NCBI RefSeq assembly: GCF_000482485.1
Contig: NZ_AXVK01000033.1
Span: 1-48,196, forward strand
Source: Paucisalibacillus globulus DSM 18846
GTDB taxonomy: Bacteria > Bacillota > Bacilli > Bacillales > Amphibacillaceae
Direction of reading: 5' to 3'
DNA: 48,196 bases
This document shows positions 17,854 through 28,438 of this stretch, one piece after another. Position numbers and translations under genes: made by a program. The number at the start of each line of letters is the position of its first letter. Position 1 is the stretch's first letter. The notes under the pieces are model-generated. The model was not told the DNA's origin. It ran no database searches and saw nothing but the letters and a program-made list of their open reading frames with translations.

Positions 17854-17893
17854 AAGGTTGCGGTGATGGTCTTCCGTTTCGCGCAACCTTTTT
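17854..17893 (+). terminator. Terminator or attenuator between rplK and rplA
   Basis: AAGGTTGCG (17854-17862) pairs perfectly with CGCAACCTT (17882-17890) and runs into TTT. It would reduce read-through from rplK to rplA unless antagonised. Confidence 0.7.
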
Positions 17894-17930
17894 CGTGAAA
17901 ACAATTTACAGAGGTAAGTTGTTTTGTAAG

Positions 17931-17986
17931 CTTTATAGAAGCCAAGATGTGCTTTTATAAGTGGGAGGTACTACCGTTATTACCAC
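17931..17986 (+). promoter_or_regulatory. L1-binding-site-like fold in the rplA leader
   Basis: A near-perfect helix (17931-17942 with 17951-17961, one bulged T and one G-T pair) is followed by GTGGGAGG (17961-17968). GTGG (17961-17964) can pair with CCAC (17983-17986) and GGT with ACC around ACT, giving the same layout as in the rplK leader. The order GATGTG...ATA-GTGGGAGG resembles the L1-binding part of 23S rRNA. It precedes the rplA start by 20 bases. Autoregulation by L1 is inferred. Confidence 0.5.
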
Positions 17987-18006
17987 AATAGAGGAGGATA
18001 TTATTA

Positions 18007-18699
18007 ATGGCTAAAAGAGGTAAAAGATATCAAGAAGCAGCTAAGCTTGTTGATCGTACTAAACAATATGATGTTAGCGAAGCTGTATCTTTATTAAAAG
18101 AAACTGCAAAAGCTAAATTTGATGAATCTGTGGAAGTTGCTTTCCGTTTAGGGGTTGACCCTAAGAAAGCGGACCAACAAATCCGTGGCGCTTTCGTATT
18201 ACCACACGGTACTGGTAAAACACAACGTGTACTAGTATTCGCTAAAGGCGAAAAGCTTAAGGAAGCAGAAGCAGCAGGAGCTGATTATGTAGGGGATCAA
18301 GATCTTATCGCTAAAATCAACCAAGGTTGGTTTGAGTTTGATGTGATTGTAGCGACTCCTGACATGATGGCTGAGGTTGGTAAACTTGGACGTGTACTAG
18401 GACCTAAAGGGTTAATGCCGAACCCTAAAACTGGAACTGTAACATTCGAAGTTGAAAAAGCAGTTAAAGAAATTAAGGCTGGTAAGGTTGAATATCGTGT
18501 AGATAAGCAATCTAACATTCACGTTCCAATTGGTAAGATTTCATTTGATAACCAAAAGCTTATTGAAAACTTTACAGCACTTGTTGAAACAATTGTTAAA
18601 GTTAAACCACAAGCGGCTAAAGGTGTCTATATGAAGAATGTATCTATCACTTCAACTATGGGACCTGGAATCAAAGTTGACGTTTCAAACTACCGTTAA
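18007..18699 (+). CDS. rplA: 50S ribosomal protein L1
   Basis: L1 is the mobile stalk protein that guides deacylated tRNA out of the E site, and in many bacteria it represses its own operon. The 230-residue product has the two-domain L1 layout: domain I from both termini ([16 protein letters not shown] and [12 protein letters not shown]) and an inserted domain II with [26 protein letters not shown] and [19 protein letters not shown]. The ATG follows GAGGAGG. It is separated from rplK by a terminator-like hairpin and an L1-like RNA fold. Confidence 0.98.
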   Translation: MAKRGKRYQEAAKLVDRTKQYDVSEAVSLLKETAKAKFDESVEVAFRLGVDPKKADQQIRGAFVLPHGTGKTQRVLVFAKGEKLKEAEAAGADYVGDQDLIAKINQGWFEFDVIVATPDMMAEVGKLGRVLGPKGLMPNPKTGTVTFEVEKAVKEIKAGKVEYRVDKQSNIHVPIGKISFDNQKLIENFTALVETIVKVKPQAAKGVYMKNVSITSTMGPGIKVDVSNYR

Positions 18700-18706
18700 T
18701 TGGTAA

Positions 18707-18735
18707 TTGACTTTTTAGTGTCAATTCGGTATACT
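18707..18735 (+). promoter_or_regulatory. Promoter of rplJ-rplL
   Basis: TTGACT (18707-18712), 17 bases, TATACT (18730-18735), starting 8 bases after the rplA stop. The transcript opens with the L10 leader. Confidence 0.8.
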
Positions 18736-18761
18736 ATTTTTTGTTAATCAATTAAATACGT

Positions 18762-18868
18762 TGTACCGTAGACAGTAGGTGCGGATTCGCTTAATTTCCT
18801 ACCGAGGTTTTTGAAACAAGTGATATATTTGTTTGTTCGAGCCTTCATGTCTACATGAGGGCTCTTTT
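18762..18868 (+). promoter_or_regulatory. L10 leader with attenuator
   Basis: CCGTAGACAGTAGGTGC (18766-18782) and CTTAATTTCCTACCGAGGT (18790-18808) carry the hallmark pairing AGTAGG/CCTACC of the known L10(L12)4-binding leader of Firmicutes. It is followed by an intrinsic terminator, GAGCCTTCATG paired with CATGAGGGCTC (18839-18864) and TTTT. Excess free L10-L12 complex should favour termination before rplJ. Confidence 0.9.
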
Positions 18869-18919
18869 GATGAAGAGACCCAAGGACGGTATGATGAGAA
18901 ACTAACGGGAGGTGGAACA

Positions 18920-19420
18920 ATGTCTAAAGTAATGGAAAAGAAACAACAACTAGTTCAAGAAATCGCTGATAAACTACGTGAGAGTCAATCTACAGTTTTG
19001 GTTGATTACCGTGGACTTGATGTCGCGGAAGTAACTGAACTTCGTAAAGAACTTCGCGAAGCTGGTGTTGAATTCAAAGTTTACAAAAACACGATGGCAC
19101 GCCGTGCTGCTGATGATGCTAACCTAAGTGAGTTGAACGAATCATTAGTTGGACCTACTGCTATTGCTTTCAGTAAAGACGATGTAATTGCTCCTGCTAA
19201 AATCCTAAGCAACTTTGCTAAAAGTCATGATGCTTTAGAGATTAAGGCTGGTGTGTTGGAAGGTAAAATGGTATCCCTTGACCAAATCAAGGAACTTGCA
19301 GACCTACCGAACTACGAAGGAATGCTTTCTATGCTACTCAGCGTACTACAAGCACCAATTCGCAACTTTGCACTTGCTACAAAAGCTGTTGCAGAGCAAA
19401 AAGAAGAACAAGGCGCATAA
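18920..19420 (+). CDS. rplJ: 50S ribosomal protein L10
   Basis: L10 anchors the L7/L12 dimers to the 50S stalk base. The product of 166 residues has the rRNA-binding globular domain ([31 protein letters not shown]) and the long C-terminal helix that carries L12 dimers ([22 protein letters not shown]). The ATG at 18920 is chosen because GGGAGGTGG lies just upstream and [15 protein letters not shown] fits the family; an in-frame extension runs back through the attenuator and is rejected. It is co-transcribed with rplL. Confidence 0.97.
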   Translation: MSKVMEKKQQLVQEIADKLRESQSTVLVDYRGLDVAEVTELRKELREAGVEFKVYKNTMARRAADDANLSELNESLVGPTAIAFSKDDVIAPAKILSNFAKSHDALEIKAGVLEGKMVSLDQIKELADLPNYEGMLSMLLSVLQAPIRNFALATKAVAEQKEEQGA

Positions 19421-19483
19421 GTTGATTGAAAATCAACAACTTGCCTACGTATAAAAAACATAATAATTTAGGAGGAACTAAAA

Positions 19484-19849
19484 ATGACTAAAGAGCAAAT
19501 TATCGATGCTATTAAAGAAATGTCCGTATTAGATCTAAACGATCTAGTTAAAGCTATTGAAGAAGAATTTGGAGTAACTGCTGCAGCACCTGTAGCTGTT
19601 GCTGGTGGAGCTGCTGCTGGTGGCGCTGCTGAAGAACAAACTGAATTTGACGTTGTACTTGCTAGCGCTGGTGCTTCTAAAATTAAAGTTGTTAAAGCGG
19701 TTCGCGAAATCACTGGTCTTGGCTTAAAAGATGCTAAAGACTTAGTTGACAACGCACCTAAAGCAGTTAAAGAAGGCGTTTCTAAAGATGAAGCTGAAGA
19801 AGTTAAAGCTAAACTTGAAGAAGCAGGCGCTTCTGTAGAAGTTAAATAA
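19484..19849 (+). CDS. rplL: 50S ribosomal protein L7/L12
   Basis: L7/L12 recruits and activates translational GTPases. The 121-residue product has the N-terminal dimerisation domain (residues about 1-35, [20 protein letters not shown]), an Ala/Gly-rich hinge ([19 protein letters not shown]), and the conserved C-terminal factor-binding domain ([20 protein letters not shown]). The ATG follows TTTAGGAGG. It is second in the rplJ-rplL operon, from which more L12 than L10 must be made; a strong ribosome binding site fits that. Confidence 0.98.
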   Translation: MTKEQIIDAIKEMSVLDLNDLVKAIEEEFGVTAAAPVAVAGGAAAGGAAEEQTEFDVVLASAGASKIKVVKAVREITGLGLKDAKDLVDNAPKAVKEGVSKDEAEEVKAKLEEAGASVEVK

Positions 19850-19873
19850 TTATAATTTTATTGAAATTTAAAT

Positions 19874-19906
19874 GAGCTCGTCGCAATTATTCGACGGGCT
19901 CTATAT
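19874..19906 (+). terminator. Terminator after rplL
   Basis: GAGCTCGTCG (19874-19883) pairs with CGACGGGCTC (19892-19901), one G-T pair, with an 8-base loop and a moderately T-rich tail. It lies 24 bases after the rplL stop. Confidence 0.7.
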
Positions 19907-19958
19907 TTACACAAAAGTATCTTCTCTTTTACATAATTACATTAAAGTAGGTGCCCAA

Positions 19959-20561
19959 ATGTCTGAGCATTACTTTTCAGAAAAACCCCAATCTAAAAGT
20001 TCACCCTTACAATTGAATTACAGACTACGAGGAAAAACCTATAAGTTCACAAGTGATGTAGGTGTGTTTTCGAAAAAAGAAATAGATTTTGGTACTAAGT
20101 TACTGATTGAGGCATTTACACCACCTGGGATTCCAGGGAATGTTTTGGACTTAGGGTGTGGGTATGGACCAATTGGTATTACAACGGCGGACCTTTTGGA
20201 TGAACGTGAAATTGTCATGGCGGATGTGAATGAACGCGCCATAGCACTGGCGAAGTCGAATGCCGAACTAAACGGTGTATCGAATGTTCGATTTGTGAAG
20301 AGTGACCAATTTTCCGGACTTGATGATCAAAGGTTTGCGGTTATCATAACAAACCCACCTATCAGAGCTGGGAAAAAAGTTGTACATGGAATGTTTGAAG
20401 GCAGTAAGGAAAGACTGCATAAAGGCGGAGAGCTTTGGGTGGTTATACAGAAAAAACAAGGTGCGCCGTCAGCGATGCAGAAAATGGAAAGTTTATTTGG
20501 AAATTGCGAGATCGTAATACGTAGTAAAGGTTATTATATTTTAAGGTCAATAAATGATTGA
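19959..20561 (+). CDS. ybxB: RsmC-like class I SAM-dependent methyltransferase (YbxB)
   Basis: The product of 200 residues is the C-terminal-type domain of the RsmC/RlmG family (16S/23S rRNA guanine N2 methyltransferases). It shows the SAM motif VLDLGCGYGPIGI near residue 62 and the catalytic NPPIRAGK near residue 132. The B. subtilis orthologue at this site, YbxB, is a predicted rRNA methyltransferase; the target base is not known to me. ATG 19959 is chosen for MSEHYFSEKPQSKSS and an upstream AAGTAGGTG; a longer in-frame reading would start inside the rplL terminator. The rpoB promoter overlaps its stop codon. Confidence 0.9.
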   Translation: MSEHYFSEKPQSKSSPLQLNYRLRGKTYKFTSDVGVFSKKEIDFGTKLLIEAFTPPGIPGNVLDLGCGYGPIGITTADLLDEREIVMADVNERAIALAKSNAELNGVSNVRFVKSDQFSGLDDQRFAVIITNPPIRAGKKVVHGMFEGSKERLHKGGELWVVIQKKQGAPSAMQKMESLFGNCEIVIRSKGYYILRSIND

Positions 20562-20585
20562 CTTCTCATGTTGAAATATGATAAT
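20558..20585 (+). promoter_or_regulatory. Promoter of rpoB-rpoC
   Basis: TTGACT (20558-20563) overlaps the ybxB stop codon; GATAAT (20580-20585) follows after 16 bases. It predicts a leader of nearly 400 bases before rpoB. Confidence 0.65.
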
Positions 20586-20875
20586 ATAATAAAATGCTAA
20601 TATGGGGTTCTTTTGTCAAGAGGAATTTTTGCGAATTTAAGAAAAGTGTATATTTCATTGGTTAACGGAAACAATGATAGAATCGAGTAAATGGGCGTTC
20701 TATCTGTTTTTCTAGTTTGCGGAGATTATGAATTGGATTCTTATTATTGCTTTTCTATTCTAAAATCATACCCCATAATCTTGAATATGACAAGTAATTA
20801 TTTTATTCGAGAAATTTAAGTTGTTTTAAATAGGGTTATCGTTTTTGTGTAAACCTATTAGTTTCTATCAGTTGT

Positions 20876-20916
20876 GAAAACGTGATTTATTCTAACTGAA
20901 ATAAATGATCGTTTTC
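20876..20916 (+). promoter_or_regulatory. Long hairpin in the rpoB leader
   Basis: GAAAACG (20876-20882) pairs with CGTTTTC (20910-20916). After a small internal loop, ATTTATT (20885-20891) pairs with AATAAAT (20900-20906). There is no T-run, so it is not a simple terminator. Another 6-bp hairpin, AATAGG/CCTATT, lies at 20829-20859. The remaining leader (20586-20987) holds no gene. A role in rpoBC regulation is a guess. Confidence 0.5.
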
Positions 20917-20987
20917 TAACAATATATTGCTTTTTCATGTGGGCTATGCTCGCAAATAAAATATGCATGATTTGAGAGGTGAAGCAG

Positions 20988-23900
20988 TTGACAGGTCAAC
21001 TAGTTCAGTATGGACGGCACCGAAAGCGTAGAAGTTATGCGCGCATCAGTGAAGTATTAGAATTGCCGAATCTAATCGAAATCCAAACCGCTTCATATCA
21101 ATGGTTTATGGAAGAAGGTTTGCGGGAAATGTTCCAAGACATTTCTCCGATCGAGGACTTCACAGGTAATCTATCACTTGAATTTGTAGATTATAGCTTA
21201 GGAGAGCCTAAGTACCCTGTAGATGAATCAAAAGAAAGAGATGTAACTTATAATGCTCCTCTTCGTGTAAAGGTACGTTTGATCAATAATGAAACTGGCG
21301 AAGTGAAAGAGCAAGAAGTTTTTATGGGAGACTTCCCTCTCATGACAGATACTGGTACATTCGTAATTAATGGAGCTGAACGTGTTATTGTTTCTCAGCT
21401 TGTGCGTTCGCCAAGTGTCTATTTTAATGAAAAAATCGATAAAAACGGAAAAAGAGGTGTAGCTGCAACTGTAATTCCGAACCGTGGAGCATGGTTAGAG
21501 TTTGAAACAGATGCAAAAGACGTCGCTTATGTTCGTATTGATCGTACGCGTAAATTACCAATAACAGTATTATTACGTGCTTTAGGTTTCGGTTCAGATC
21601 AAGATATTATTGATTTGATTGGTGAAAATGAATACTTAATTAATACGTTAGAAAAAGATAATACGGAATCAACTGAAAAAGCATTACTTGAAATTTATGA
21701 GCGTTTACGTCCGGGTGAACCACCTACCGTAGAAAATGCAAAAAGTTTATTGATTTCTCGCTTCTTCGATCCGAAGCGCTATGATTTAGCTCATGTTGGT
21801 CGTTACAAGATTAATAAAAAGCTTCATTTGAAAAACCGCTTGTTTAATCAAGTATTAGCTGAGCCGATTGTAGATGCTGAAACTGGTGAAGTATTAGCAG
21901 AGGCAGGAGACAAGGTTGAGCGTAGATTATTAGATAAAATTATCCCGTATATTGAAAAAAATGATGTTGTTCTTGGAGAAAAAGTTCTTGAACCACATGA
22001 TGGGGTATTGGAAGACCCAATCCACATTCAATCTATTAAGATTGTAGATCCTACAGATCCAAGTGGTGAAAGAGTTCTTAATGTAATTGGTAATGCAAAC
22101 ATTGAATCTAGTGTTAAACATATTACACCAGCTGATATTTTAGCATCAATCAGTTATTTCTTTAACCTACTACACAAAGTGGGGGATACAGATGATATTG
22201 ACCATTTAGGAAACCGCAGATTACGTTCTGTAGGTGAACTTTTACAAAATCAATTCCGTATTGGGTTGTCTCGTATGGAACGTGTAGTTCGTGAACGTAT
22301 GTCAATTCAAGATACATCAAGTGTAACACCACAACAATTGATTAATATCCGTCCGGTTATTGCATCAATTAAAGAATTCTTTGGTAGTTCTCAGTTATCA
22401 CAGTTCATGGATCAAACCAATCCATTAGCTGAATTAACACATAAACGTCGTCTATCGGCATTAGGACCAGGTGGTTTAACTCGTGAGCGTGCAGGATTTG
22501 AAGTGCGTGACGTTCACTATTCACACTATGGTCGTATGTGTCCGATTGAAACTCCAGAAGGACCGAACATTGGATTGATTAACTCTCTATCCTCCTATGC
22601 AAAAGTAAATAAATTTGGATTTATTGAAACGCCTTATCGACGAGTTGATCCAGATACAGGTAAAGTTACAAATCAAATTGACTACTTAACTGCTGATGAA
22701 GAGGATAACTATGTAGTTGCACAAGCAAATGCTAGATTGAATGATGATGGTACATTTGTCGATGAAGAAGTTATTTCGCGTTTTCGTGGTGAAAACACGA
22801 TTGTTGCTCGTGGAAAACTTGATTATATGGACGTTTCTCCTAAACAAGTAGTGTCAGCTGCGACAGCGTGTATTCCTTTCTTAGAAAACGATGACTCTAA
22901 CCGTGCACTTATGGGAGCGAACATGCAACGTCAAGCGGTTCCTTTGCTAAGACCTAGATCACCTCTTGTAGGTACGGGTATGGAATATGTGTCGGGTAAA
23001 GACTCTGGTGCTGCAGTAATTTGTAAACATGATGGCATTGTAGAACGTGTAGAAGCTAAAGAAGTATTAGTGCGTCGAGTTTCTATTATTGATGGTAAAG
23101 AAGTACAAGGGGATCTTGATCGATACAAGGTTCAGAAGTTTATCCGTTCAAACCAAGGTACATGTATTAACCAACGTCCAATTATTTCAGAAGGTGACCG
23201 TGTGGTGAAAGGTGAAGTGCTTGCAGATGGTCCTTCCATGGAGTTAGGTGAATTAGCTCTAGGACAAAACGTTTTAGTAGCGTTTATGACATGGGAAGGT
23301 TACAACTACGAGGATGCAATCATCATGAGTGAACGCCTTGTGAAAGATGATGTTTATACTTCTATTCATATTGAGGAATACGAATCAGAAGCTCGCGACA
23401 CAAAGCTTGGACCAGAAGAGATTACAAGAGATATTCCTAACGTAGGTGAAGAGGCACTTAAAAACCTGAACGAACAAGGAATTATTCGGATCGGTGCTGA
23501 AGTTACTGATGGTGATATTCTAGTTGGTAAAGTAACACCTAAGGGAGTAACGGAGCTCTCTGCCGAAGAGCGTTTATTACATGCAATATTTGGAGAAAAA
23601 GCACGCGAAGTTCGTGATACCTCTCTACGAGTACCACATGGTGCGGGTGGAATTGTCCTAGATGTTAAAATCTTTAATCGTGAAGATGGAGATGAATTGC
23701 CACCTGGTGTTAATGAGTTAGTTCGTGTTTATATTGTTCAAAAACGTAAAATTCACGAAGGAGATAAGATGGCTGGTCGCCACGGTAATAAAGGGGTTAT
23801 TTCCCGCATATTACCAGAAGAGGATATGCCATTCTTACCAGACGGAACGCCGGTAGATATCATGCTTAACCCACTAGGGGTACCATCACGTATGAATATC

Positions 23901-24524
23901 GGACAGGTGTTTGAATTGCATTTAGGTATGGCTGCTAGACAGCTAGGTATCCATGTTGCATCCCCTGTATTTGATGGAGCAACAGAACAAGATGTTTGGG
24001 ATACATTAGAAGAAGCAGGTATGCCAAGAGACGCTAAGACCATTCTTTATGATGGTAGAACTGGAACTCCGTTTGATAATCGTGTGTCAGTTGGGGTTAT
24101 GTATATGATCAAACTAGCTCACATGGTTGATGATAAATTACACGCTCGTTCCACAGGACCATACTCACTAGTAACACAGCAACCGCTGGGTGGTAAAGCT
24201 CAGTTTGGTGGTCAGCGCTTTGGTGAGATGGAGGTATGGGCATTGGAAGCATATGGTGCTGCGTATACACTTCAAGAGATCTTGACTGTTAAGTCTGATG
24301 ATGTTGTCGGACGTGTGAAGACATATGAAGCTATCGTTAAAGGTGACAATGTCCCAGAACCGGGAGTCCCTGAATCATTTAAAGTTCTGATTAAAGAATT
24401 ACAAAGTCTAGGTTTAGATGTGAAGATTCTTGCTGGTGATGAATCAGAAATTGAAATGCGTGATTTAGAAGAAGAAGAGACGCAAGCTGCAAGTAAGCTT
24501 AATTTAGAAGTTGAAGAAAATTAA
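20988..24524 (+). CDS. rpoB: RNA polymerase beta subunit
   Basis: RpoB forms half of the active-site cleft. The product of 1178 residues shows the rifampicin-binding region [11 protein letters not shown] through [13 protein letters not shown] (about residues 466-495) with no resistance-type change, the [17 protein letters not shown] segment, the [13 protein letters not shown] active-site motif, and the C-terminal [21 protein letters not shown]. The TTG at 20988 is chosen because AGAGGTGA lies 5 bases upstream and [14 protein letters not shown] matches Bacillus; a GTG at 20979 lies within that binding site. The tail after the last conserved block is shorter than in B. subtilis. rpoC follows after 81 bases. 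Confidence 0.98.
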   Translation: MTGQLVQYGRHRKRRSYARISEVLELPNLIEIQTASYQWFMEEGLREMFQDISPIEDFTGNLSLEFVDYSLGEPKYPVDESKERDVTYNAPLRVKVRLINNETGEVKEQEVFMGDFPLMTDTGTFVINGAERVIVSQLVRSPSVYFNEKIDKNGKRGVAATVIPNRGAWLEFETDAKDVAYVRIDRTRKLPITVLLRALGFGSDQDIIDLIGENEYLINTLEKDNTESTEKALLEIYERLRPGEPPTVENAKSLLISRFFDPKRYDLAHVGRYKINKKLHLKNRLFNQVLAEPIVDAETGEVLAEAGDKVERRLLDKIIPYIEKNDVVLGEKVLEPHDGVLEDPIHIQSIKIVDPTDPSGERVLNVIGNANIESSVKHITPADILASISYFFNLLHKVGDTDDIDHLGNRRLRSVGELLQNQFRIGLSRMERVVRERMSIQDTSSVTPQQLINIRPVIASIKEFFGSSQLSQFMDQTNPLAELTHKRRLSALGPGGLTRERAGFEVRDVHYSHYGRMCPIETPEGPNIGLINSLSSYAKVNKFGFIETPYRRVDPDTGKVTNQIDYLTADEEDNYVVAQANARLNDDGTFVDEEVISRFRGENTIVARGKLDYMDVSPKQVVSAATACIPFLENDDSNRALMGANMQRQAVPLLRPRSPLVGTGMEYVSGKDSGAAVICKHDGIVERVEAKEVLVRRVSIIDGKEVQGDLDRYKVQKFIRSNQGTCINQRPIISEGDRVVKGEVLADGPSMELGELALGQNVLVAFMTWEGYNYEDAIIMSERLVKDDVYTSIHIEEYESEARDTKLGPEEITRDIPNVGEEALKNLNEQGIIRIGAEVTDGDILVGKVTPKGVTELSAEERLLHAIFGEKAREVRDTSLRVPHGAGGIVLDVKIFNREDGDELPPGVNELVRVYIVQKRKIHEGDKMAGRHGNKGVISRILPEEDMPFLPDGTPVDIMLNPLGVPSRMNIGQVFELHLGMAARQLGIHVASPVFDGATEQDVWDTLEEAGMPRDAKTILYDGRTGTPFDNRVSVGVMYMIKLAHMVDDKLHARSTGPYSLVTQQPLGGKAQFGGQRFGEMEVWALEAYGAAYTLQEILTVKSDDVVGRVKTYEAIVKGDNVPEPGVPESFKVLIKELQSLGLDVKILAGDESEIEMRDLEEEETQAASKLNLEVEEN

Positions 24525-24527
24525 TTA

Positions 24528-24565
24528 AGATGGGGAATAGACTACTTGTCTTTCCCCCATATCTT
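24528..24565 (+). other. Hairpin between rpoB and rpoC
   Basis: AAGAT-GGGG (24527-24535) can pair with CCCC-ATATCTT (24555-24565) with a two-base bulge. It has no T-run. It may be an mRNA processing or stability element in the rpoBC transcript. Confidence 0.35.
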
Positions 24566-24605
24566 TAATCCATAGGGAATCGCACATTAAAAGGGAGGTA
24601 GACCC

Positions 24606-27600
24606 TTGATAGATGTAAATAACTTTGAATTTATGAAAATTGGTTTAGCTTCACCGGAAAAAATTCGTTCTTGGTCTTTTGGTGAAGTTAAGAAGCCGGA
24701 AACAATTAATTATCGTACATTGAAGCCAGAGAAAGATGGACTATTTTGCGAGCGGATTTTTGGGCCGACTAAAGATTGGGAATGTCATTGTGGTAAATAC
24801 AAGCGAGTACGTTATAAAGGCGTCGTTTGTGATCGCTGTGGTGTTGAAGTTACCAAATCTAAAGTTCGTCGTGAAAGAATGGGGCATATTGAGTTAGCAG
24901 CTCCGGTATCACATATTTGGTATTTCAAGGGAATTCCTAGCCGAATGGGGCTAGTGTTAGATATGTCACCAAGAGCTTTAGAAGAAGTAATTTACTTTGC
25001 TGCTTATATTGTTACTGAACCAGGAAATACACCTCTAGAGAAAAAGCAATTGCTTTCTGAGAAAGAATACCGTGCGTATTATGAAAAGTACGGTAATTCA
25101 TTCAAAGCTCAAATGGGTGCTGAAGCAATTCGTAAGCTTCTTCAAGATATAGATCTTGATAAAGAAGTTGATGCTCTTAAGGAAGAGTTGAAAACTGCTC
25201 AAGGACAACGTAGAACAAGAGCTATTAAACGTCTAGAAGTGTTAGAAGCTTTCCGTAATTCTGGTAATGAGACTTCTTGGATGATATTAGATGTACTACC
25301 TGTTATTCCGCCAGAAATAAGACCAATGGTACAATTGGATGGTGGACGTTTTGCTACTTCTGACTTAAACGATTTATATCGCCGTGTTATTAACCGAAAT
25401 AATCGTTTAAAACGATTATTAGACTTAGGTGCGCCAAGTATTATTGTACAAAATGAAAAGCGTATGCTGCAAGAAGCAGTAGATGCTTTAATTGATAATG
25501 GTCGTCGTGGTCGCCCTGTTACAGGACCAGGTAACCGTCCGTTAAAATCACTTTCACATATGCTTAAAGGTAAACAAGGTCGTTTCCGTCAAAACTTACT
25601 AGGAAAACGTGTTGATTATTCAGGTCGTTCCGTTATTATAGTTGGTCCGAACCTAAAAATGTATCAATGTGGGTTACCGAAAGAAATGGCATTAGAGTTA
25701 TTTAAGCCGTTTATTATGAAAGAGCTTGTTGAACGTGGAATTGCCCATAATATTAAATCTGCAAAACGTAAAATTGAACGTGTTCATCCTGATGTATGGG
25801 GTGTTCTGGAAGATGTAATTAAGGAGCATCCGGTATTGCTTAACCGTGCCCCTACACTTCACAGACTTGGTATTCAAGCATTTGAACCTACTCTAGTGGA
25901 AGGTCGAGCAATTCGTTTGCACCCACTAGTATGTACAGCATATAATGCTGACTTTGATGGTGACCAAATGGCGGTACACGTTCCGTTATCAGCTGAAGCA
26001 CAAGCTGAAGCTCGTCTGTTAATGCTTGCTGCACAGAACATTTTAAATCCGAAAGATGGTAAGCCAGTTGTTACACCATCTCAGGATATGGTATTAGGTA
26101 ACTATTACCTAACGTTAGAAAGAGCAGGTGCAATTGGTGAAGGATCTGTATTTACGGATGTGAATGAAGCAAAAATAGCATATCAAAATGGTTATGTTCA
26201 TTTGCATACTCGTATTGCAGTTCAAGCATCAACGTTACACAAACAAACATTTACAGAAGAACAAAATAGTCAATTGTTAGTTACTACAGTTGGAAAATTG
26301 ATTTTTAATGAAATTCTTCCAGATTCGTTCCCTTACATTAATGAACCAACAAGGTTTAACTTGGTGGAACAAACTCCTGAAATGTACTTTGTCGAAAAGG
26401 GAACCAATATTAAAGAAGACATTAAAGGTCGCGAAATTGTTAAACCGTTTAAGAAAGGTTTCTTAGGAGATATCATTGCAGAGGTCTTCAAACGCTTTAA
26501 GATTACGGAGACATCTAGAATGCTTGACCGTATGAAAGATCTAGGTTTTAGTATGTCTACAACAGCTGGTATGACGGTTGGTATTTCAGATATTGTTGTA
26601 TTGCCTGAAAAAGAAGTAATTTTAGAAGAAGCACAGAAGAAAGTTGACAATGTAATGAAGCAATTCCGTCGCGGTTTAGTTACAGATGAAGAACGCTACG
26701 ATAGAGTTATCGCAATCTGGACACAAGCTAAGGATAATATTCAAGATCGATTGATGGAATCACTTGATAACCGTAACCCAATCTTCATGATGAGTGACTC
26801 AGGTGCCCGTGGTAACGCGTCGAACTTTACACAGTTAGCGGGTATGCGTGGGCTAATGGCTAACCCGGCTGGTCGTATCATTGAATTACCAATTAAATCA
26901 AGTTTCCGTGAAGGATTAACAGTACTCGAGTACTTTATTTCTACTCATGGTGCTCGTAAAGGTCTTGCGGATACAGCGCTAAAAACTGCTGACTCTGGTT
27001 ACTTGACACGTCGTTTAGTTGATGTTGCACAAGATGTAATTGTTCGCGAAACTGATTGTGGAACAGATCGTGGATTACCTGTTGCTGCTTTAACAGACGG
27101 TAACGAGGTAATTGAACCGTTATTCGATCGTTTAGTTGGACGTACAGCATTTGAAGCAGTTGTACACCCTGAAACTAACGAAGTTATTGTTGAATTTGAT
27201 GCAGTAATTTCTGAAGATCAAGCTAAACAGATTGTCGAAGCCGGTATTGAACAAGTAACAATTCGTACGGTGTTTACATGTAATACGAAACACGGTGTAT
27301 GTAAAAAATGTTATGGACGTAATCTTGCTACAGGTTCGGAGGTTGAGGTTGGAGAAGCAGTTGGTATAATTGCTGCTCAATCAATTGGTGAACCAGGAAC
27401 ACAGCTGACAATGCGTACATTCCATACAGGTGGGGTTGCTGGGGACGATATTACGCAAGGTCTTCCTCGTATCCAGGAGCTATTTGAGGCACGTAACCCT
27501 AAAGGTCAAGCGATAATTACTGAAATATTCGGTACTGTACTTGAAATACACGAGGTGAAGGATAAACAAGAAATTGTTATCCAAGGCGAGGTTGAACAGC

Positions 27601-28211
27601 GTTCGTACGCAGTGCCATACAACGCTCGTTTGAAAGTTTCTGTAGGCGATGAGGTAATCGCAGGGCAAGAACTTACAGAAGGTTCAGTAGACCCTAAAGA
27701 ACTTATCCGTGTCCAAGGTGTAGCGGGTGTTCAAGACTACTTGCTTCGCGAAGTGCAACGTGTATATCGTATGCAAGGGGTAGAAATTGGCGATAAGCAC
27801 GTTGAGGTAATGGTTCGTCAAATGCTTCGTAAAATCCGTGTTGTAGATGCGGGTGATACGGATGTTCTTCCGGGATCCTTGCTTGAAGTACATCAGTTCA
27901 AAGACGCAAACAGTAAAGTTCTAGCAGAGGGTAACCAACCAGCAGTTGGAAAACCAGTCCTACTAGGTATTACAAAAGCGTCTCTAGAAACAGATTCATT
28001 CTTATCGGCAGCTTCCTTCCAGGAAACTACTAGAGTACTTACAGATGCAGCAATTAAAGGCAAACGTGATGAACTACTAGGTCTGAAGGAAAACGTAATT
28101 ATTGGTAAGTTAGTTCCAGCTGGAACTGGAATGCAACGCTACCGCAAAATTCAATTGCCTGCTGTAGAAACAGAAGAAGAAATCGAAGAATTAGAGCAAC
28201 CTGTACAGTAA
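24606..28211 (+). CDS. rpoC: RNA polymerase beta' subunit
   Basis: RpoC carries the catalytic magnesium site. The product of 1201 residues has the N-terminal zinc ribbon ([20 protein letters not shown]), the [20 protein letters not shown]-like clamp region, the invariant NADFDGD motif with aspartates near residues 449, 451 and 453, the bridge helix and trigger loop region ([21 protein letters not shown]-like segment), and a second zinc site ([13 protein letters not shown]). The TTG start at 24606 follows AAGGGAGGT and gives [14 protein letters not shown], as in Bacillus. It is co-transcribed with rpoB; no terminator is evident downstream. Confidence 0.98.
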   Translation: MIDVNNFEFMKIGLASPEKIRSWSFGEVKKPETINYRTLKPEKDGLFCERIFGPTKDWECHCGKYKRVRYKGVVCDRCGVEVTKSKVRRERMGHIELAAPVSHIWYFKGIPSRMGLVLDMSPRALEEVIYFAAYIVTEPGNTPLEKKQLLSEKEYRAYYEKYGNSFKAQMGAEAIRKLLQDIDLDKEVDALKEELKTAQGQRRTRAIKRLEVLEAFRNSGNETSWMILDVLPVIPPEIRPMVQLDGGRFATSDLNDLYRRVINRNNRLKRLLDLGAPSIIVQNEKRMLQEAVDALIDNGRRGRPVTGPGNRPLKSLSHMLKGKQGRFRQNLLGKRVDYSGRSVIIVGPNLKMYQCGLPKEMALELFKPFIMKELVERGIAHNIKSAKRKIERVHPDVWGVLEDVIKEHPVLLNRAPTLHRLGIQAFEPTLVEGRAIRLHPLVCTAYNADFDGDQMAVHVPLSAEAQAEARLLMLAAQNILNPKDGKPVVTPSQDMVLGNYYLTLERAGAIGEGSVFTDVNEAKIAYQNGYVHLHTRIAVQASTLHKQTFTEEQNSQLLVTTVGKLIFNEILPDSFPYINEPTRFNLVEQTPEMYFVEKGTNIKEDIKGREIVKPFKKGFLGDIIAEVFKRFKITETSRMLDRMKDLGFSMSTTAGMTVGISDIVVLPEKEVILEEAQKKVDNVMKQFRRGLVTDEERYDRVIAIWTQAKDNIQDRLMESLDNRNPIFMMSDSGARGNASNFTQLAGMRGLMANPAGRIIELPIKSSFREGLTVLEYFISTHGARKGLADTALKTADSGYLTRRLVDVAQDVIVRETDCGTDRGLPVAALTDGNEVIEPLFDRLVGRTAFEAVVHPETNEVIVEFDAVISEDQAKQIVEAGIEQVTIRTVFTCNTKHGVCKKCYGRNLATGSEVEVGEAVGIIAAQSIGEPGTQLTMRTFHTGGVAGDDITQGLPRIQELFEARNPKGQAIITEIFGTVLEIHEVKDKQEIVIQGEVEQRSYAVPYNARLKVSVGDEVIAGQELTEGSVDPKELIRVQGVAGVQDYLLREVQRVYRMQGVEIGDKHVEVMVRQMLRKIRVVDAGDTDVLPGSLLEVHQFKDANSKVLAEGNQPAVGKPVLLGITKASLETDSFLSAASFQETTRVLTDAAIKGKRDELLGLKENVIIGKLVPAGTGMQRYRKIQLPAVETEEEIEELEQPVQ

Positions 28212-28276
28212 TAAATAATATATTTTCTTGCGTTTGTGAGAGAAACTGTTTGTATATACTGCGTGGCCCGGTTGAA

Positions 28277-28294
28277 GTGTATCCGGGCTGCGGG
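28277..28294 (+). repeat. Intergenic GTGTAT...GCGG motif, copy D
   Basis: GTGTATCCGGGCTGCGGG is identical in its first 17 bases to copy C at 17222. Here CCCGG (28267-28271) can pair with CCGGG (28283-28287). It lies 70 bases upstream of the rplGB -35 box in otherwise A+T-rich DNA. Confidence 0.55.
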
Positions 28295-28333
28295 TTTGTT
28301 CGACAATGAATTGTTTTGAGTCAAAAAACATCC

Positions 28334-28407
28334 GGAAGCACCAAAAAAATATCAGAATTCTAGTTGACAATAAAAAACGAGAATGATAATATATTCAAGG
28401 TGCTTCC
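28334..28407 (+). promoter_or_regulatory. rplGB-rpsL promoter flanked by an inverted repeat
   Basis: TTGACA (28364-28369), 17 bases, TAATAT (28387-28392) is a good sigma-A promoter. GGAAGCACC (28334-28342) and its exact complement GGTGCTTCC (28399-28407) flank it; the right arm falls at the predicted transcription start. The repeat could be an operator, or could fold in read-through RNA from rpoC. Confidence 0.65.
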
Positions 28408-28438
28408 AATTTATACTTCTTACTTTGGAGGATATATA

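Noticed and set aside
19872-19958. Longer start for the RsmC-like methyltransferase
   Set aside because: It begins inside the rplL terminator and lacks a binding site; the MSEHYFSEKPQ start is family-like.
22383-22470. Rifampicin-resistance change in rpoB
   Set aside because: The [11 protein letters not shown] to [12 protein letters not shown] region shows the normal sensitive sequence.
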